DNA of 43,796 bases from an uncultured Fibrobacter sp. (GCA_946414075.1 CAMKNA010000017.1:1-43796); one strand, 5' to 3'. Counted from the stretch's first letter, positions 7,998 to 16,437 are shown. A program made the numbers and translations. The notes: generated from the sequence alone by a model not told the origin.

Positions 7998-9596
7998 ATG
8001 TTCTCGTATTGTTTTCACGAGCTCCCTGTTGCCCTAGATAAGAAGGGCCAGTTTCGCGAAGCCCTAGCCAAAACATTGAAGCTCCACCCGGACCAGATTT
8101 TCAATCTGGAGGTGGAGCGTTTTTCTTTGGATAGCCGCCTAAAAGGCAAGCCTCATTGGTCCTATAATGTCCGTTTTGATGTTCAAAACAAGCTAAAGAC
8201 CTTCGGCAACAACGCCAAGGGGCTTGTAGAAGAACAGCCCAAGAAACAGGATCCGAAACTGCAGAAACTAGCAGGCTCAATGCAAATGCCTGGGCATGTG
8301 GATATCATCGGTGCAGGACCTTCTGGGTTATGGGCTGCACTCCACCTGTTACGCAAGGGCTATTCTGTGGACCTTTACGAGCAGGGCAAACCCGTAGAGG
8401 AGCGCTTTCGGGATATCCGCAGGTTCTTTGTAGACCGAAAATTCAATGCCAGAAGCAATGTCTTATTTGGCGAGGGAGGCGCAGGGGCTTTCAGTGACGG
8501 CAAACTTAACACCCGGAGCCGTAACGCCTTCTCGGAACAGGTCCTGCGGGACATGGTGGACTTTGGTGTCGATAAAGACGTCATCACCTTCGCAAAACCC
8601 CATATCGGTACCGACAGGCTTGTACTGATGCTTCGACAAATCCGGGCAGAAATTGTGCGACTAGGAGGGCAAATCCATTTCTATTCCGCCATGACCGATG
8701 TGGAAATCCAAAACGGACGAATCAAGGCTATCAAAATTGAAAACAACGCCACACCGCAGGGAGCTTGGAAACCCAGCGAGGCCCTTGTGCTTGCCACGGG
8801 GCATTCCTGTCGGAACATTTACCAGATGCTCCATGCCCGAGGAGTAACCCTTGAAAGCAAGGCTTTTGCCATGGGCGTACGAGTAGAACATCCCCAGAAT
8901 CTGATAAATGCTCGCCAGCTTGGATTGGGTGTAGATACACGCCTTACTGGGGCCGCCGAATATTTTTTGGCCACGCCCACCCTATCCAAAACTTGCAGTG
9001 CCTACAGTTTTTGCATGTGCCCCGGCGGAGTGCTGGTGCCCTGTGCTTCGGAGCCTGAGACCCTTGCCACCAACGGTATGAGCTATAGCCGTCGAAACGG
9101 TCCTTTTGCCAATGGAGCTATCGTGGTTCCCGTAGGGGCCAGCGAAACCCTTTTTGGTGGTCTTGATTTTCAACGGAAAACAGAAGCGGACGCCTTCAAT
9201 GTGGGCGGAAAAAACTACAGCGCTCCCGCACAGACCATCAAGGCCTTCATGGAGCACCACCTAGACAAGAAACTGCCCAAGACAACTTACCCCTGCGGCA
9301 TCGTTCCCACCAACACCTGGGACTGGCTGGACAAACGGATTTGCCAAAGCCTTTACGAGGGTTTTCTAAATTTTGATCGAAAGATTCCCGGTTTCATTGC
9401 AGAAGGGCTTATCGTGGCCCCTGAAACTCGTACCAGCTCTCCCCTGCGCATTACCCGGAATGACACGACCCTAGAAAGCATAAACACCCAAGGGCTGTTC
9501 GTTTTGGGAGAAGGAGCCGGCTATGCAGGGGGAATCGTCACCAGCGCCGCCGACGGAATCCGCCTGGCCTATTATGCGAAGGATTTGAGGAAATAG
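7998..9596 (+). CDS. FAD-dependent dehydrogenase-like protein (COG2509 type)
   Basis: 532 residues. After an N-terminal domain of about 90 residues comes a dinucleotide-binding motif (DIIGAGPSGLWAALHLLRKG) ending in an acidic residue (VDLYEQG). The family-typical FGEGGAGAFSDGKLNTRSR follows, then a central TGHSCRN motif and a C-terminal FAD-contact region (LGEGAGYAGGIVTSAADG). This matches the widespread uncharacterised FAD-dependent proteins related to the geranylgeranyl-reductase/HI0933 group; the substrate is unknown. It lies 23 bases after the barrel gene and 2 bases before the pseudouridine synthase gene, so these may share a transcript. The Shine-Dalgarno sequence is weak. Confidence 0.88.
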   Translation: MFSYCFHELPVALDKKGQFREALAKTLKLHPDQIFNLEVERFSLDSRLKGKPHWSYNVRFDVQNKLKTFGNNAKGLVEEQPKKQDPKLQKLAGSMQMPGHVDIIGAGPSGLWAALHLLRKGYSVDLYEQGKPVEERFRDIRRFFVDRKFNARSNVLFGEGGAGAFSDGKLNTRSRNAFSEQVLRDMVDFGVDKDVITFAKPHIGTDRLVLMLRQIRAEIVRLGGQIHFYSAMTDVEIQNGRIKAIKIENNATPQGAWKPSEALVLATGHSCRNIYQMLHARGVTLESKAFAMGVRVEHPQNLINARQLGLGVDTRLTGAAEYFLATPTLSKTCSAYSFCMCPGGVLVPCASEPETLATNGMSYSRRNGPFANGAIVVPVGASETLFGGLDFQRKTEADAFNVGGKNYSAPAQTIKAFMEHHLDKKLPKTTYPCGIVPTNTWDWLDKRICQSLYEGFLNFDRKIPGFIAEGLIVAPETRTSSPLRITRNDTTLESINTQGLFVLGEGAGYAGGIVTSAADGIRLAYYAKDLRK

Positions 9597-9598
9597 AC

Positions 9599-10561
9599 AT
9601 GATTACCCGTACTATTGACCGTAACTTTGCCAACATGCGCCTTGACCGTTTCCTCCGCAAGGCTTTCCCAGACGAATCCCTGTCCGTATTTTTTGCCATC
9701 TTGCGCAAAAAGAAGGTCCGAGTCAACGGGGTTATCGGCAAGGCGAACCAAATGCTCCAAGAAGGCGACACGGTCTGCATTTACGAAAACTTGAAATCCA
9801 TTGGTGCACCGGCCAAGTCTACCTGGGGCAAAGAGCAGTCCCCTTCCGAAAAGAAATCGGCCTGGGGAGCCCGCGAACTGGACATCATCTTGGAAACAGA
9901 AGACTACCTGGTGGTGAACAAGCCTTCGGGTATGCCAAGCCAGCCGGGAAGCGGGACCCGCCCTGGAGAAAGCCTGGTAGAACACCTTTGGGAATGGGGC
10001 AAGCAGGAACGCCTGGACTTCAAGCCCACTCTCGCCCACCGCCTGGACCAGGAAACATCGGGACTTTTGCTGGTGGCTCTCCATGGCGATACCCTGCGGG
10101 ACCTGACCCGCCTGATTCGCGAACACGAGATCAAGAAATTCTACCTGGCCCTAGTCAAAGGAAATCTTGAGAAAGAAAAGGGAACCATCGAAGCCGCCCT
10201 TGCGCGCACAGACAACGCCAAGGGTTCCAAGATGCAGATCGACGACAAGAACGGTAAGAAATCCATTACCCATTACAGTGTCAAAAAACACTACAACGGC
10301 TACGACCTGGTAAAAATCAACCTGGAAACGGGACGCATGCACCAAATCAGGGCCCACTTCGCCAGTATCGGGCACCCGCTCCTGGGAGACACCCGCTACG
10401 GGGATTTCGCCCTGAATCGGGAATTCAAGAAACAGTACGGTCTGAACCGCCTTTTCTTGCACAGTTCCCGCCTGGAATACCCCTGGCAGGGCAAGAATAC
10501 CGTCCAGGAATGCCCGCTGCCCAAGGAGCTGCAGGACATTCTAAAAAAGTTGGAGCAATAA
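9599..10561 (+). CDS. RluA-family pseudouridine synthase
   Basis: 320 residues. An S4 RNA-binding domain at about 12-62 (NMRLDRFLRKAFPDE, with VRVNG) precedes the catalytic domain, which carries the RluA-family motif HRLDQETSGLLLVA with the catalytic Asp. The C-terminal GRMHQIRAHFASIGHPLLGD motif is also diagnostic. The S4 plus RluA layout is that of RluC and RluD, which modify 23S rRNA uridines; which site this one modifies cannot be told. It starts 2 bases after the preceding stop codon. Confidence 0.92.
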   Translation: MITRTIDRNFANMRLDRFLRKAFPDESLSVFFAILRKKKVRVNGVIGKANQMLQEGDTVCIYENLKSIGAPAKSTWGKEQSPSEKKSAWGARELDIILETEDYLVVNKPSGMPSQPGSGTRPGESLVEHLWEWGKQERLDFKPTLAHRLDQETSGLLLVALHGDTLRDLTRLIREHEIKKFYLALVKGNLEKEKGTIEAALARTDNAKGSKMQIDDKNGKKSITHYSVKKHYNGYDLVKINLETGRMHQIRAHFASIGHPLLGDTRYGDFALNREFKKQYGLNRLFLHSSRLEYPWQGKNTVQECPLPKELQDILKKLEQ

Positions 10562-10679
10562 GCGAGTTTCTTGCCTACCCCGTACAGAACAATTGATACT
10601 CTAGTTATATTTTAACAGCCTCAAGAAAACATAACAACATCAGAAAATATATTTTGGATATGTTGAGAGGGAGATAATC

Positions 10680-11744
10680 ATGAACATTAGGTTTTTCCTT
10701 GCAACCATAGCTCTTGCAGCAGGGGCACTTATGGCTAAAGATTACCAAGGCGGAGAACTTTATACCAACGAAACTTGGATGTATGGCAAGTTTGAAGCCC
10801 GTATGAAAATGGCTGCCGGATCGGGAACAGTCAGTTCCATGTTCCTCTACCACAACGACTCCTACCTAGGCGGTAACGAGCCGTGGGTCGAAATAGATAT
10901 TGAAATTCTAGGCAAGAACCCAAGTAGTTTCCAATCCAACATCATCACAGGGTTTGGCCCCGTAAACGGCCAAAACAACCAGAAAATCACTAGCGAAAAA
11001 CACCACAACATCGAGCAGGCATCAAACCAATCATTCCATACTTACGGCATGGAATGGACTCCCGACTACGTTGCATGGACACTTGATGGCGAAGTGGTTC
11101 GCAAAACTGTCAAGGGACAGGAAAGCGGTTGCAAAAGAGAAGCCGACGGCCAACAACAGAGCAACTGCAATCAAGTTCAAGATCTTGGCAAAAAGCCCCA
11201 AGGTCTCCGTTTCAACCTCTGGTCTCATGAAGATGCTGGCTGGGTGGGTGCATGGAACGATAACATTCTTCCCGTTTACCAATTTATCAACTGGGTCAAG
11301 GTTTATGAATACAAACCGGGAGAAGGGGATAACGGAAGTGACTTTAAACTTCAATGGACCGATAATTTTGAATCATTAGATGCATCTCGTTGGAGTTTGG
11401 GCGACTGGACATTTGACGGAAACCGTGTCGACATAAGCCCAGAGAATGTCTACACAAGGGATGGCATGGCCATCATCGCTCTAACCAAAAAATATGCGGA
11501 CACATCCTATATACAAGTTCCCCAGGATCCCGAAGGCGACGCCATGCTCAACGGATCAACCCAACCATCTTCCAGTAGCGAACAATTTAACCCACCTGGC
11601 TCCAGCTCCAGCGGCGAATCACAAGGTATTCTTCAGAACCGCACCAAGCTTCAGAACAAGGAAATCCGCGGTACCGTCAACGCCAAGGGAGCCCGTGTAA
11701 GCGAGACCAACAAGGCTCACTACCAGGTCGATTTTAACTACTAA
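10680..11744 (+). CDS. Secreted GH16 beta-1,3-1,4-glucanase (lichenase), circularly permuted type
   Basis: 354 residues, signal peptide about 1-19. The sequence closely follows the Fibrobacter succinogenes 1,3-1,4-beta-D-glucanase, whose GH16 fold is circularly permuted relative to Bacillus lichenases. It hydrolyses mixed-linkage beta-glucan of cereal cell walls. The catalytic motif WVEIDIE gives Glu71 as nucleophile and Glu75 as acid/base. The catalytic part runs to about residue 275, then a Ser/Pro linker (PSSSSEQFNPPGSSSS), then a short basic C-terminal segment (RGTVNAKGARV) also present in the known enzyme. An insertion of about 20 residues with Cys151 and Cys163 lies where the F. succinogenes enzyme has a short loop. 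GAGAGGGAG precedes the ATG, and two TATATTTT boxes (10606-10613 and 10648-10655) are candidate promoters. Confidence 0.95.
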   Translation: MNIRFFLATIALAAGALMAKDYQGGELYTNETWMYGKFEARMKMAAGSGTVSSMFLYHNDSYLGGNEPWVEIDIEILGKNPSSFQSNIITGFGPVNGQNNQKITSEKHHNIEQASNQSFHTYGMEWTPDYVAWTLDGEVVRKTVKGQESGCKREADGQQQSNCNQVQDLGKKPQGLRFNLWSHEDAGWVGAWNDNILPVYQFINWVKVYEYKPGEGDNGSDFKLQWTDNFESLDASRWSLGDWTFDGNRVDISPENVYTRDGMAIIALTKKYADTSYIQVPQDPEGDAMLNGSTQPSSSSEQFNPPGSSSSGESQGILQNRTKLQNKEIRGTVNAKGARVSETNKAHYQVDFNY

Positions 11745-11767
11745 GACGAGACTCCATACACCCATAC

Positions 11768-11802
11768 GCCTGCGCAAGTCCCCTCTTGTGCAGGCTTTTT
11801 TG
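11768..11802 (+). terminator. Terminator of the glucanase gene
   Basis: The arms GCCTGCGCAAG and CTTGTGCAGGC pair (11 pairs, one wobble) around TCCCCT, followed by six T. It lies 24 bases after the glucanase stop codon. Confidence 0.85.
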
Positions 11803-11865
11803 TCATCCTCGCGCAAGCATTGGAACCGCCCTGTGTTGGTCTTTATAGTCATCCCCGCGCATGCG
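11802..11865 (+). repeat. Two partial REP-like cores
   Basis: GTCATCCTCGCGCAAGC at 11802 and GTCATCCCCGCGCATGCG at 11848 share the GTCATCC(C/T)CGCG core of the palindrome at 108-137, but their right arms are decayed. They lie between the glucanase terminator and the regulator gene. Confidence 0.45.
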
Positions 11866-11903
11866 AAGAGCAGACATCCAGGCCGGATTATTATATTAAT
11901 CGC

Positions 11904-13295
11904 ATGAAACAGCGGATTATCAAGGCTTTGCTCGATATGAACCTCGCCGAAGGCGACCGACTCCCGTCGGTGCGTTCCATGATCAAGAGCTTCGGCGCTT
12001 CGTCGGGCACGGTGCAGGCGGCGCTTGCCGAGCTGGAATCTGCTGGAAAAATTTGCAAAATCCAGGGAAAGGGCTGCTTCTGGGGCACATCTCCCCTACG
12101 GACCAAGGTCCCCTACGTTCACGAGACCGTCTCCGAAAAACTCGCCAAGGCATTCGAACGCGACTTTGCGCAGGGTTACCTGAAGCCCTCGCTGCCGCTC
12201 CCCCTTTCCAAGGAACTCTCCGCCCGCTACAATGTATCGCAGGGCACGCTCCGCAAATTTCTGGAAGAAAAGGTGGCCCGCAACATACTGAAAAAAAATG
12301 GACGCCAGTACCTTTTCTACCGCAAGCAGCAAAAGAAAGACGATGCGCCGCTCAGCGAGCTAATCTTCGTCACGCGATGCAACAGCTGGGGCGGATTCAG
12401 CGCCGAAAGTGAACGAGAACTGGACTTTTTGCGTCTAATCTATAAGACCGCGGGTAAGAACCATTATAAGTTGACTCTGTTCGGTATTGATGACGCCTCG
12501 GGCAAACTCATTGACCGCAGCGGCAAGCCTTGCAAACTTTCGGAACACCCGAACGCCGTGGGAGCCGTACTTTCAACGCTCTTGGTGCAGAACTTCAGGC
12601 CGCTCCTGACGTTTTTCGCCGACGCCAAGTTCCCCGTGGCCGTGTGGTGGGAACACCCCATCGACGCCGTGCCCAAGAGCTTCTTGCGCAAAGACAACTG
12701 GATATTCTTCAACTCCACCTTTGGCAAGACCCCCGGCAAGGAAATCGGTCGTTACCTGCTCGGTCTCGGCGTGACCGAAGTCGGATACTTTTCGCCGTAC
12801 CACAACAGTTCCTGGTCCAAGGACCGCCTTACCGGTCTCGAAGAATCGGGTCTCGTGGTGCACCCCTATGTGGACGCGGAATTCGCAAGCCCTTGGGATT
12901 ACAAACAAATTGCCCGCAAGAAAGTCGAAAAACTTTCCGTGGAAATTATGGCGCGCTCTCTCGAAAAAGACAAGCTCAAGGCGCTCGCCGAACGCGCTCT
13001 CGAATTCCAGGCGAAAAACGGCAACAACATGCCCTGGATTTGCGTGAATGACGAAGTCGCGGGAATCTTCATGGAAATGGTCGAAGAAAACAACATGAAA
13101 ATCCCCGAGCCAAATATCGGACCGACCTACATAGCCTTTGACAACTCCATGGAAAGCTATCTGCTGCGCATTCCCTCTTACGACTTCAACACCGATGCAC
13201 TCGTGGAGCAAATCTTCTACTACATCAGCAGCCCTTCGGCATTCGACGGCATCAAAAAAATCCACCACATCCTTGGGAACGTGGTGGAGAAATAA
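11904..13295 (+). CDS. GntR-type regulator with tandem winged helices and a sugar-binding-like domain
   Basis: 463 residues from the ATG at 11904; the longer frame upstream runs through repeat DNA and is unlikely. Residues about 1-62 form a GntR winged helix (GDRLPSVRSMIKSFGASSGTVQAALAELE). Residues about 75-140 look like a second, diverged one (PLPLSKELSARYNVSQGTLRKFLEE). The remainder resembles a LacI-type periplasmic-binding fold (VGAVLSTLLVQN, GRYLLGLGVTEVGYFSP, PWICVNDEVAGIFMEM), probably sensing a sugar-like ligand. A single GntR winged helix fused to such a domain is typical of AraR-like regulators; the duplicated helix is unusual. It lies between a glucanase and housekeeping genes, so control of polysaccharide genes is plausible but unproven. 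There is no Shine-Dalgarno sequence; TATATTAA lies 4 bases before the ATG. Confidence 0.85.
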   Translation: MKQRIIKALLDMNLAEGDRLPSVRSMIKSFGASSGTVQAALAELESAGKICKIQGKGCFWGTSPLRTKVPYVHETVSEKLAKAFERDFAQGYLKPSLPLPLSKELSARYNVSQGTLRKFLEEKVARNILKKNGRQYLFYRKQQKKDDAPLSELIFVTRCNSWGGFSAESERELDFLRLIYKTAGKNHYKLTLFGIDDASGKLIDRSGKPCKLSEHPNAVGAVLSTLLVQNFRPLLTFFADAKFPVAVWWEHPIDAVPKSFLRKDNWIFFNSTFGKTPGKEIGRYLLGLGVTEVGYFSPYHNSSWSKDRLTGLEESGLVVHPYVDAEFASPWDYKQIARKKVEKLSVEIMARSLEKDKLKALAERALEFQAKNGNNMPWICVNDEVAGIFMEMVEENNMKIPEPNIGPTYIAFDNSMESYLLRIPSYDFNTDALVEQIFYYISSPSAFDGIKKIHHILGNVVEK

Positions 13296-13330
13296 ATGAT
13301 TCCCGGTCTAGCCAGGAATAACAACAATGA

Positions 13331-14065
13331 TTATTTATTTTTATTCACAATAAGCGTCTTGGCCTTGAAGGTCTTGCGGTCAATCCACTTGACCATCAGC
13401 GACACCTTATTGTCCTTGTCCAGAGCGGCCCAGTACTTCGTGAGCGTATCTTCGGCATTGTCAAAAATCGGCATCAGTTTCGGGAAACCATTGAAAGACG
13501 GAATCGGATTGCCGTCGGTTTCGTAAGTGCTGATGAAGTGGCCGAGGCCCGGCAGAGCCTTTTCGTATTCAAATGTCATGCGTTCGCAACCAGCTTCTTC
13601 GCTATTGTTACGGCTCTTGAGAATGGAGAGCTTGTAGAGAGCCGGCTGAGCATTCTTGTAGTGGATGCCCGAAATACGCGGCGTGAAGTTCGGGGCATCG
13701 TCTTCGTACTGGCGCGTAGCAAGGGCGCTTTCGAAGGTACCGCCGAGCTTGATGGCGTTATAAATCGTATCGGTCTGGTCACCGTTGGTGATAATCTGCA
13801 CATCAGCGGTATGACGAGCCGGGTAATAGATAATCAGGTGCGGGTCCGTGAGCTTGGATTCGTCGAAAGCCTTCGTCTTCATGAAGCCGGTCTTGGCTTC
13901 CATCTCGAAAACGCGGTTACGGCTATTGACGCTACGGCCCATAATCCAGTAGACCTGCACATAGGACTTGCCGTCGGCGCTTTCGCCGAGGACGATGCCA
14001 CGACCAGGATATGGGTTCTTGGAAAGGGCCTTGAAATTCTGTTTTGCTTCGTCTGTATATGTCAT
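13331..14065 (-). CDS. purO: IMP cyclohydrolase, PurO-like
   Basis: 244 residues with the pattern of the PurO-type IMP cyclohydrolase family (NPYPGRGIVLG near residue 18, WIMGRSVNSRNRVF, DPHLIIYYPAR, ITNGDQTDTIY, TPRISGI). These enzymes close the second ring of the purine, turning FAICAR into IMP, a step done by the PurH C-terminal activity in most bacteria. PurO was defined in archaea; bacterial relatives in anaerobes carry the same annotation. No signal peptide is seen. AAAAGGTAG precedes the ATG. It is the last gene after gatB and a small membrane protein, 6 bases after the latter. Whether it carries the main cyclohydrolase activity depends on whether the genome also has purH. Confidence 0.8.
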   Translation of the reverse strand: MTYTDEAKQNFKALSKNPYPGRGIVLGESADGKSYVQVYWIMGRSVNSRNRVFEMEAKTGFMKTKAFDESKLTDPHLIIYYPARHTADVQIITNGDQTDTIYNAIKLGGTFESALATRQYEDDAPNFTPRISGIHYKNAQPALYKLSILKSRNNSEEAGCERMTFEYEKALPGLGHFISTYETDGNPIPSFNGFPKLMPIFDNAEDTLTKYWAALDKDNKVSLMVKWIDRKTFKAKTLIVNKNK

Positions 14066-14071
14066 AAGAGT

Positions 14072-14386
14072 CTACCTTTTCGGATTATAATTGTTCATGA
14101 GCACCATGGCGACGGCGACGCAAAGCATCACCACACTGCCAACGATAACCTGCTGGCGGTGGTTGTATTCGCGCTTGACATAACTCGGATTCTCTTCGTT
14201 GAGTTCCTGAAGGGTCGGGCCCTGGTTCAGCTTGGTCGAGTCGACGCCGTAAGTTTCCGCGATTTCTTCGTCGGTCATGTTCAGCGTACTGACATAGGCG
14301 CTGTCGTACTTGTCGAGCTTGTCTGCGGCAAAAGACGCCCCTGCAGACAGGAGCACTATGACCACAACAAGAACGAACTTTGTCAT
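14072..14386 (-). CDS. Small secreted or membrane protein between gatB and the cyclohydrolase gene
   Basis: 104 residues: a signal peptide (cleavage near ASFAA, residue 21), a soluble part of about 50 residues rich in acidic residues (NMTDEEIAETYGVD), then one hydrophobic helix near the C-terminus (VIVGSVVMLCVAVAMVLM) and a short basic tail. It would therefore be anchored in the inner membrane with the acidic part outside. I do not recognise it. The start overlaps the gatB stop by one base (TAATG), so it is translationally coupled to gatB. Confidence 0.75.
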   Translation of the reverse strand: MTKFVLVVVIVLLSAGASFAADKLDKYDSAYVSTLNMTDEEIAETYGVDSTKLNQGPTLQELNEENPSYVKREYNHRQQVIVGSVVMLCVAVAMVLMNNYNPKR

Positions 14387-15840
14387 TATTCCTTCGCGAG
14401 CTTGTCGAGAATCTGGTTCACGAGACCCGGGTTAGCCTTGCCGCCGGACTTGCGCATGGTCATACCGACCAAGAAGCCCTTCAGCGCAACCTTGCCAGCC
14501 TTGAATTCGGCGAACTGGGCAGCGTTTTCGGCACAGACTGCGCGGACAACTTCTTCGATGGCGCCGGTGTCGGTCACCTGCACGAGGCCCTTTTCCTTCA
14601 CGATGGCTTCGGGATCCTTGCCGGTTTCGAACATCTCGGCGAAGACCGTCTTTGCAATCTTTCCGTTGATGGTGTTGTCGGCAATGAGGTTCACGAGCTT
14701 GCAAAGGTCTTCGGGCTTGATCTTGAGGGCAGTGAGGCCGCCTTCGAGTTCCTTCACCTTGGCCAAAAGTTCGGTAATCACCCAGTTGGCGAGCACCTTG
14801 CCGTTCTTGCAGTTCTTGGCGGCGGTGTCGTACCATTCGCTCACGTCGCGGTCTTCGGTCAGCACCATGGCGTCGTATTCGGAAACACCGAAGTCGTCCA
14901 TGAAGCGCTTGCGGCGGGCATCCGGCAGTTCCGGAAGCGTGCGGCGGATTTCTTCCACAAAGGCCGGGTCAGTCACGAGGCGGACCATGTCCGGTTCCGG
15001 GAAGTACTTGTAGTCGTGAGCGTCTTCCTTGCTGCGGATGACGATGGTCTTGTCCGCATTGGGGTCGTAACGCTTGGTGCACTGTTCCACTTCCTTGCCG
15101 GCGTCGAGCGTCGAGGCCTGCAAGTTCATTTCGCAGTAGAGAGCCTTTTCGAGGTTCGTAAAGCTGTTCAAGTTCTTGATTTCGGCGCGGATACCGAACG
15201 GGGCGTCTTCGCTAGCACGGAGAGAGATGTTGCCGTCGCAGCGCATGTTGCCGTTTTCCATGTTGGCGTTAGAAACGCGCGTGTATTCGAGAGTCTGCTT
15301 GATCTTCTTGAGAACGAGCACGGCTTCTTCGGGGCTACGGATATCCGGTTCGGTCACGATTTCGCAGAGCGGGGTGCCGCAGCGGTTCGCGTCGAAGTGG
15401 GAATCGGTCGGGCTCATGTCGTGGATGAGCTTACCGGCGTCTTCTTCCATGTGGATACGGGTAATGCCCACGCGCTTCTTGGTGCCGTCTTCCTTGACGA
15501 TTTCGAGCCAGCCGTTCTTGCAAATCGGGTGGTCGTACACCGGAAGTCCGCCCGTCTGGGTAATCTGGTAGCCCTTCGGCAGGTCCGGGTAGAAGTAGTT
15601 CTTGCGGGTCCACATCGCGTTCAGGTCGATTTCGCAGTTCAGGGCGAGGCCCAGGCGAATCGCGTATTCCACCGCCTTCTTGTTCGGCACGGGCATGGCA
15701 CCCGGCATACCGAGGCAAACAGGGCAAACATGCTTGTTGGGGGTCGTATTCACTTCGATTTCGCAGCCGCAGAACATCTTGGTTTTTGTGGCGAGCTGGC
15801 AATGGATTTCAAGACCGATAACAGGACAGTAGTTAGGCAT
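14386..15840 (-). CDS. gatB: Aspartyl/glutamyl-tRNA amidotransferase subunit B
   Basis: 484 residues, full length. The N-terminus VIGLEIHCQLATKTKMFCGC, the CPVCLGMPGAMPVPN motif and the HMEEDAGKLIH segment are diagnostic of GatB. With GatA and GatC it converts Glu-tRNA(Gln) or Asp-tRNA(Asn) to the amidated form. The C-terminal YqeY-like tail (GFLVGMTMRKSGGKANPGLVNQIL) is present. gatA and gatC are not next to it here. A small hairpin covers the Shine-Dalgarno sequence (see 15841-15870). The strong codon bias leaves a 549-codon open frame on the opposite strand, which is a shadow. Confidence 0.97.
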   Translation of the reverse strand: MPNYCPVIGLEIHCQLATKTKMFCGCEIEVNTTPNKHVCPVCLGMPGAMPVPNKKAVEYAIRLGLALNCEIDLNAMWTRKNYFYPDLPKGYQITQTGGLPVYDHPICKNGWLEIVKEDGTKKRVGITRIHMEEDAGKLIHDMSPTDSHFDANRCGTPLCEIVTEPDIRSPEEAVLVLKKIKQTLEYTRVSNANMENGNMRCDGNISLRASEDAPFGIRAEIKNLNSFTNLEKALYCEMNLQASTLDAGKEVEQCTKRYDPNADKTIVIRSKEDAHDYKYFPEPDMVRLVTDPAFVEEIRRTLPELPDARRKRFMDDFGVSEYDAMVLTEDRDVSEWYDTAAKNCKNGKVLANWVITELLAKVKELEGGLTALKIKPEDLCKLVNLIADNTINGKIAKTVFAEMFETGKDPEAIVKEKGLVQVTDTGAIEEVVRAVCAENAAQFAEFKAGKVALKGFLVGMTMRKSGGKANPGLVNQILDKLAKE

Positions 15841-15870
15841 AAAAACTCCGTAATTTCGGAGAGAAAGATA
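15841..15870 (-). promoter_or_regulatory. gatB leader: -7 element and hairpin covering the ribosome binding site
   Basis: On the minus strand TATCTTTC (15863-15870) resembles the -7 element. The arms CTCCG and CGGAG (15857-15861 and 15846-15850) then form a hairpin, and TTTTT leads into the ATG. The GGAG that should bind ribosomes is the 3' arm, so it is sequestered when the hairpin forms. Confidence 0.5.
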
Positions 15871-15891
15871 GAAAAAATAAGGTTTTACGCC

Positions 15892-16341
15892 CTAAATCTC
15901 GTCCAGGGTAACGACGGAAATATCCGTCGCATCACGGAAGGCGCTGCATTCCGTCACAATACAGTCGGCACCATTCACAAAGGCCGTGGCAAGCCGCAGG
16001 GACTCCCCCTCGGTCAGCTTATGGTTTGAACGAGCCGCAGCTGCAAAAAGTTCAGCTGCCTTTACAGAAATCTCAGGATTCACATCGCAGCAGACCACAT
16101 TGGCCGAATTCTCAAAAAAATCCCGATACTGGCGGGCGAGAACCCCCTCGTGAGCAGAGAAGGCCTGTTTCGAAATTTCGAATAAAGTAACAGAAGAAAC
16201 CAGAATGGTCAAATTTTTCTCGTAAACCAAATCCAGCACTTCGGACACGGGACCATAGTAGTCCGGATGCATCTGCAAGAGCCGCACCAGGGGTTGCGTG
16301 TCGAGAAACAAAATACGGGACTGTTGAATAGCCTTATTCAT
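15892..16341 (-). CDS. PIN-domain protein without a visible antitoxin
   Basis: 149 residues with a PIN-like layout: LFLDTQPLV gives the first acidic residue (Asp14), ESLRLATAFVNGADCIVTE the central acidic residue and the GAD strand, and the C-terminus ends in VVTLDEI. PIN domains are Mg2+-dependent ribonucleases, many of them VapC toxins. The usual Asp in the T-(N/D)-D strand is replaced (TEC), so activity may differ. No VapB-like gene precedes it: the gap to the divergent tRNA promoter is under 100 bases. TATTTTTG (16348-16355) lies 6 bases before the ATG, with no Shine-Dalgarno sequence. It could be an RNA-processing enzyme rather than a toxin. Confidence 0.72.
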   Translation of the reverse strand: MNKAIQQSRILFLDTQPLVRLLQMHPDYYGPVSEVLDLVYEKNLTILVSSVTLFEISKQAFSAHEGVLARQYRDFFENSANVVCCDVNPEISVKAAELFAAAARSNHKLTEGESLRLATAFVNGADCIVTECSAFRDATDISVVTLDEI

Positions 16342-16437
16342 CTAATCCAAAAATAAACAAACTTGTCGAATCTCGTCAACGAAACCTTTCATTTTTGCTA
16401 AAAAATGCCCTTTTCTTGCTGTTTTCGCCATTTTGAC

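Noticed and set aside
14380..16029. Open frame of 549 codons on the plus strand across gatB
   Set aside because: It is antisense to a full-length, clearly recognisable GatB, its protein is low-complexity His/Val/Phe-rich, and codon bias on the real strand explains the lack of stops.
16342..16431. 29-codon minus-strand frame ending directly before the PIN gene (TAG then ATG), a possible antitoxin
   Set aside because: Too short for a VapB-type antitoxin, no Shine-Dalgarno sequence, and it contains the probable PIN -7 element TATTTTTG and abuts the tRNA -35 box.
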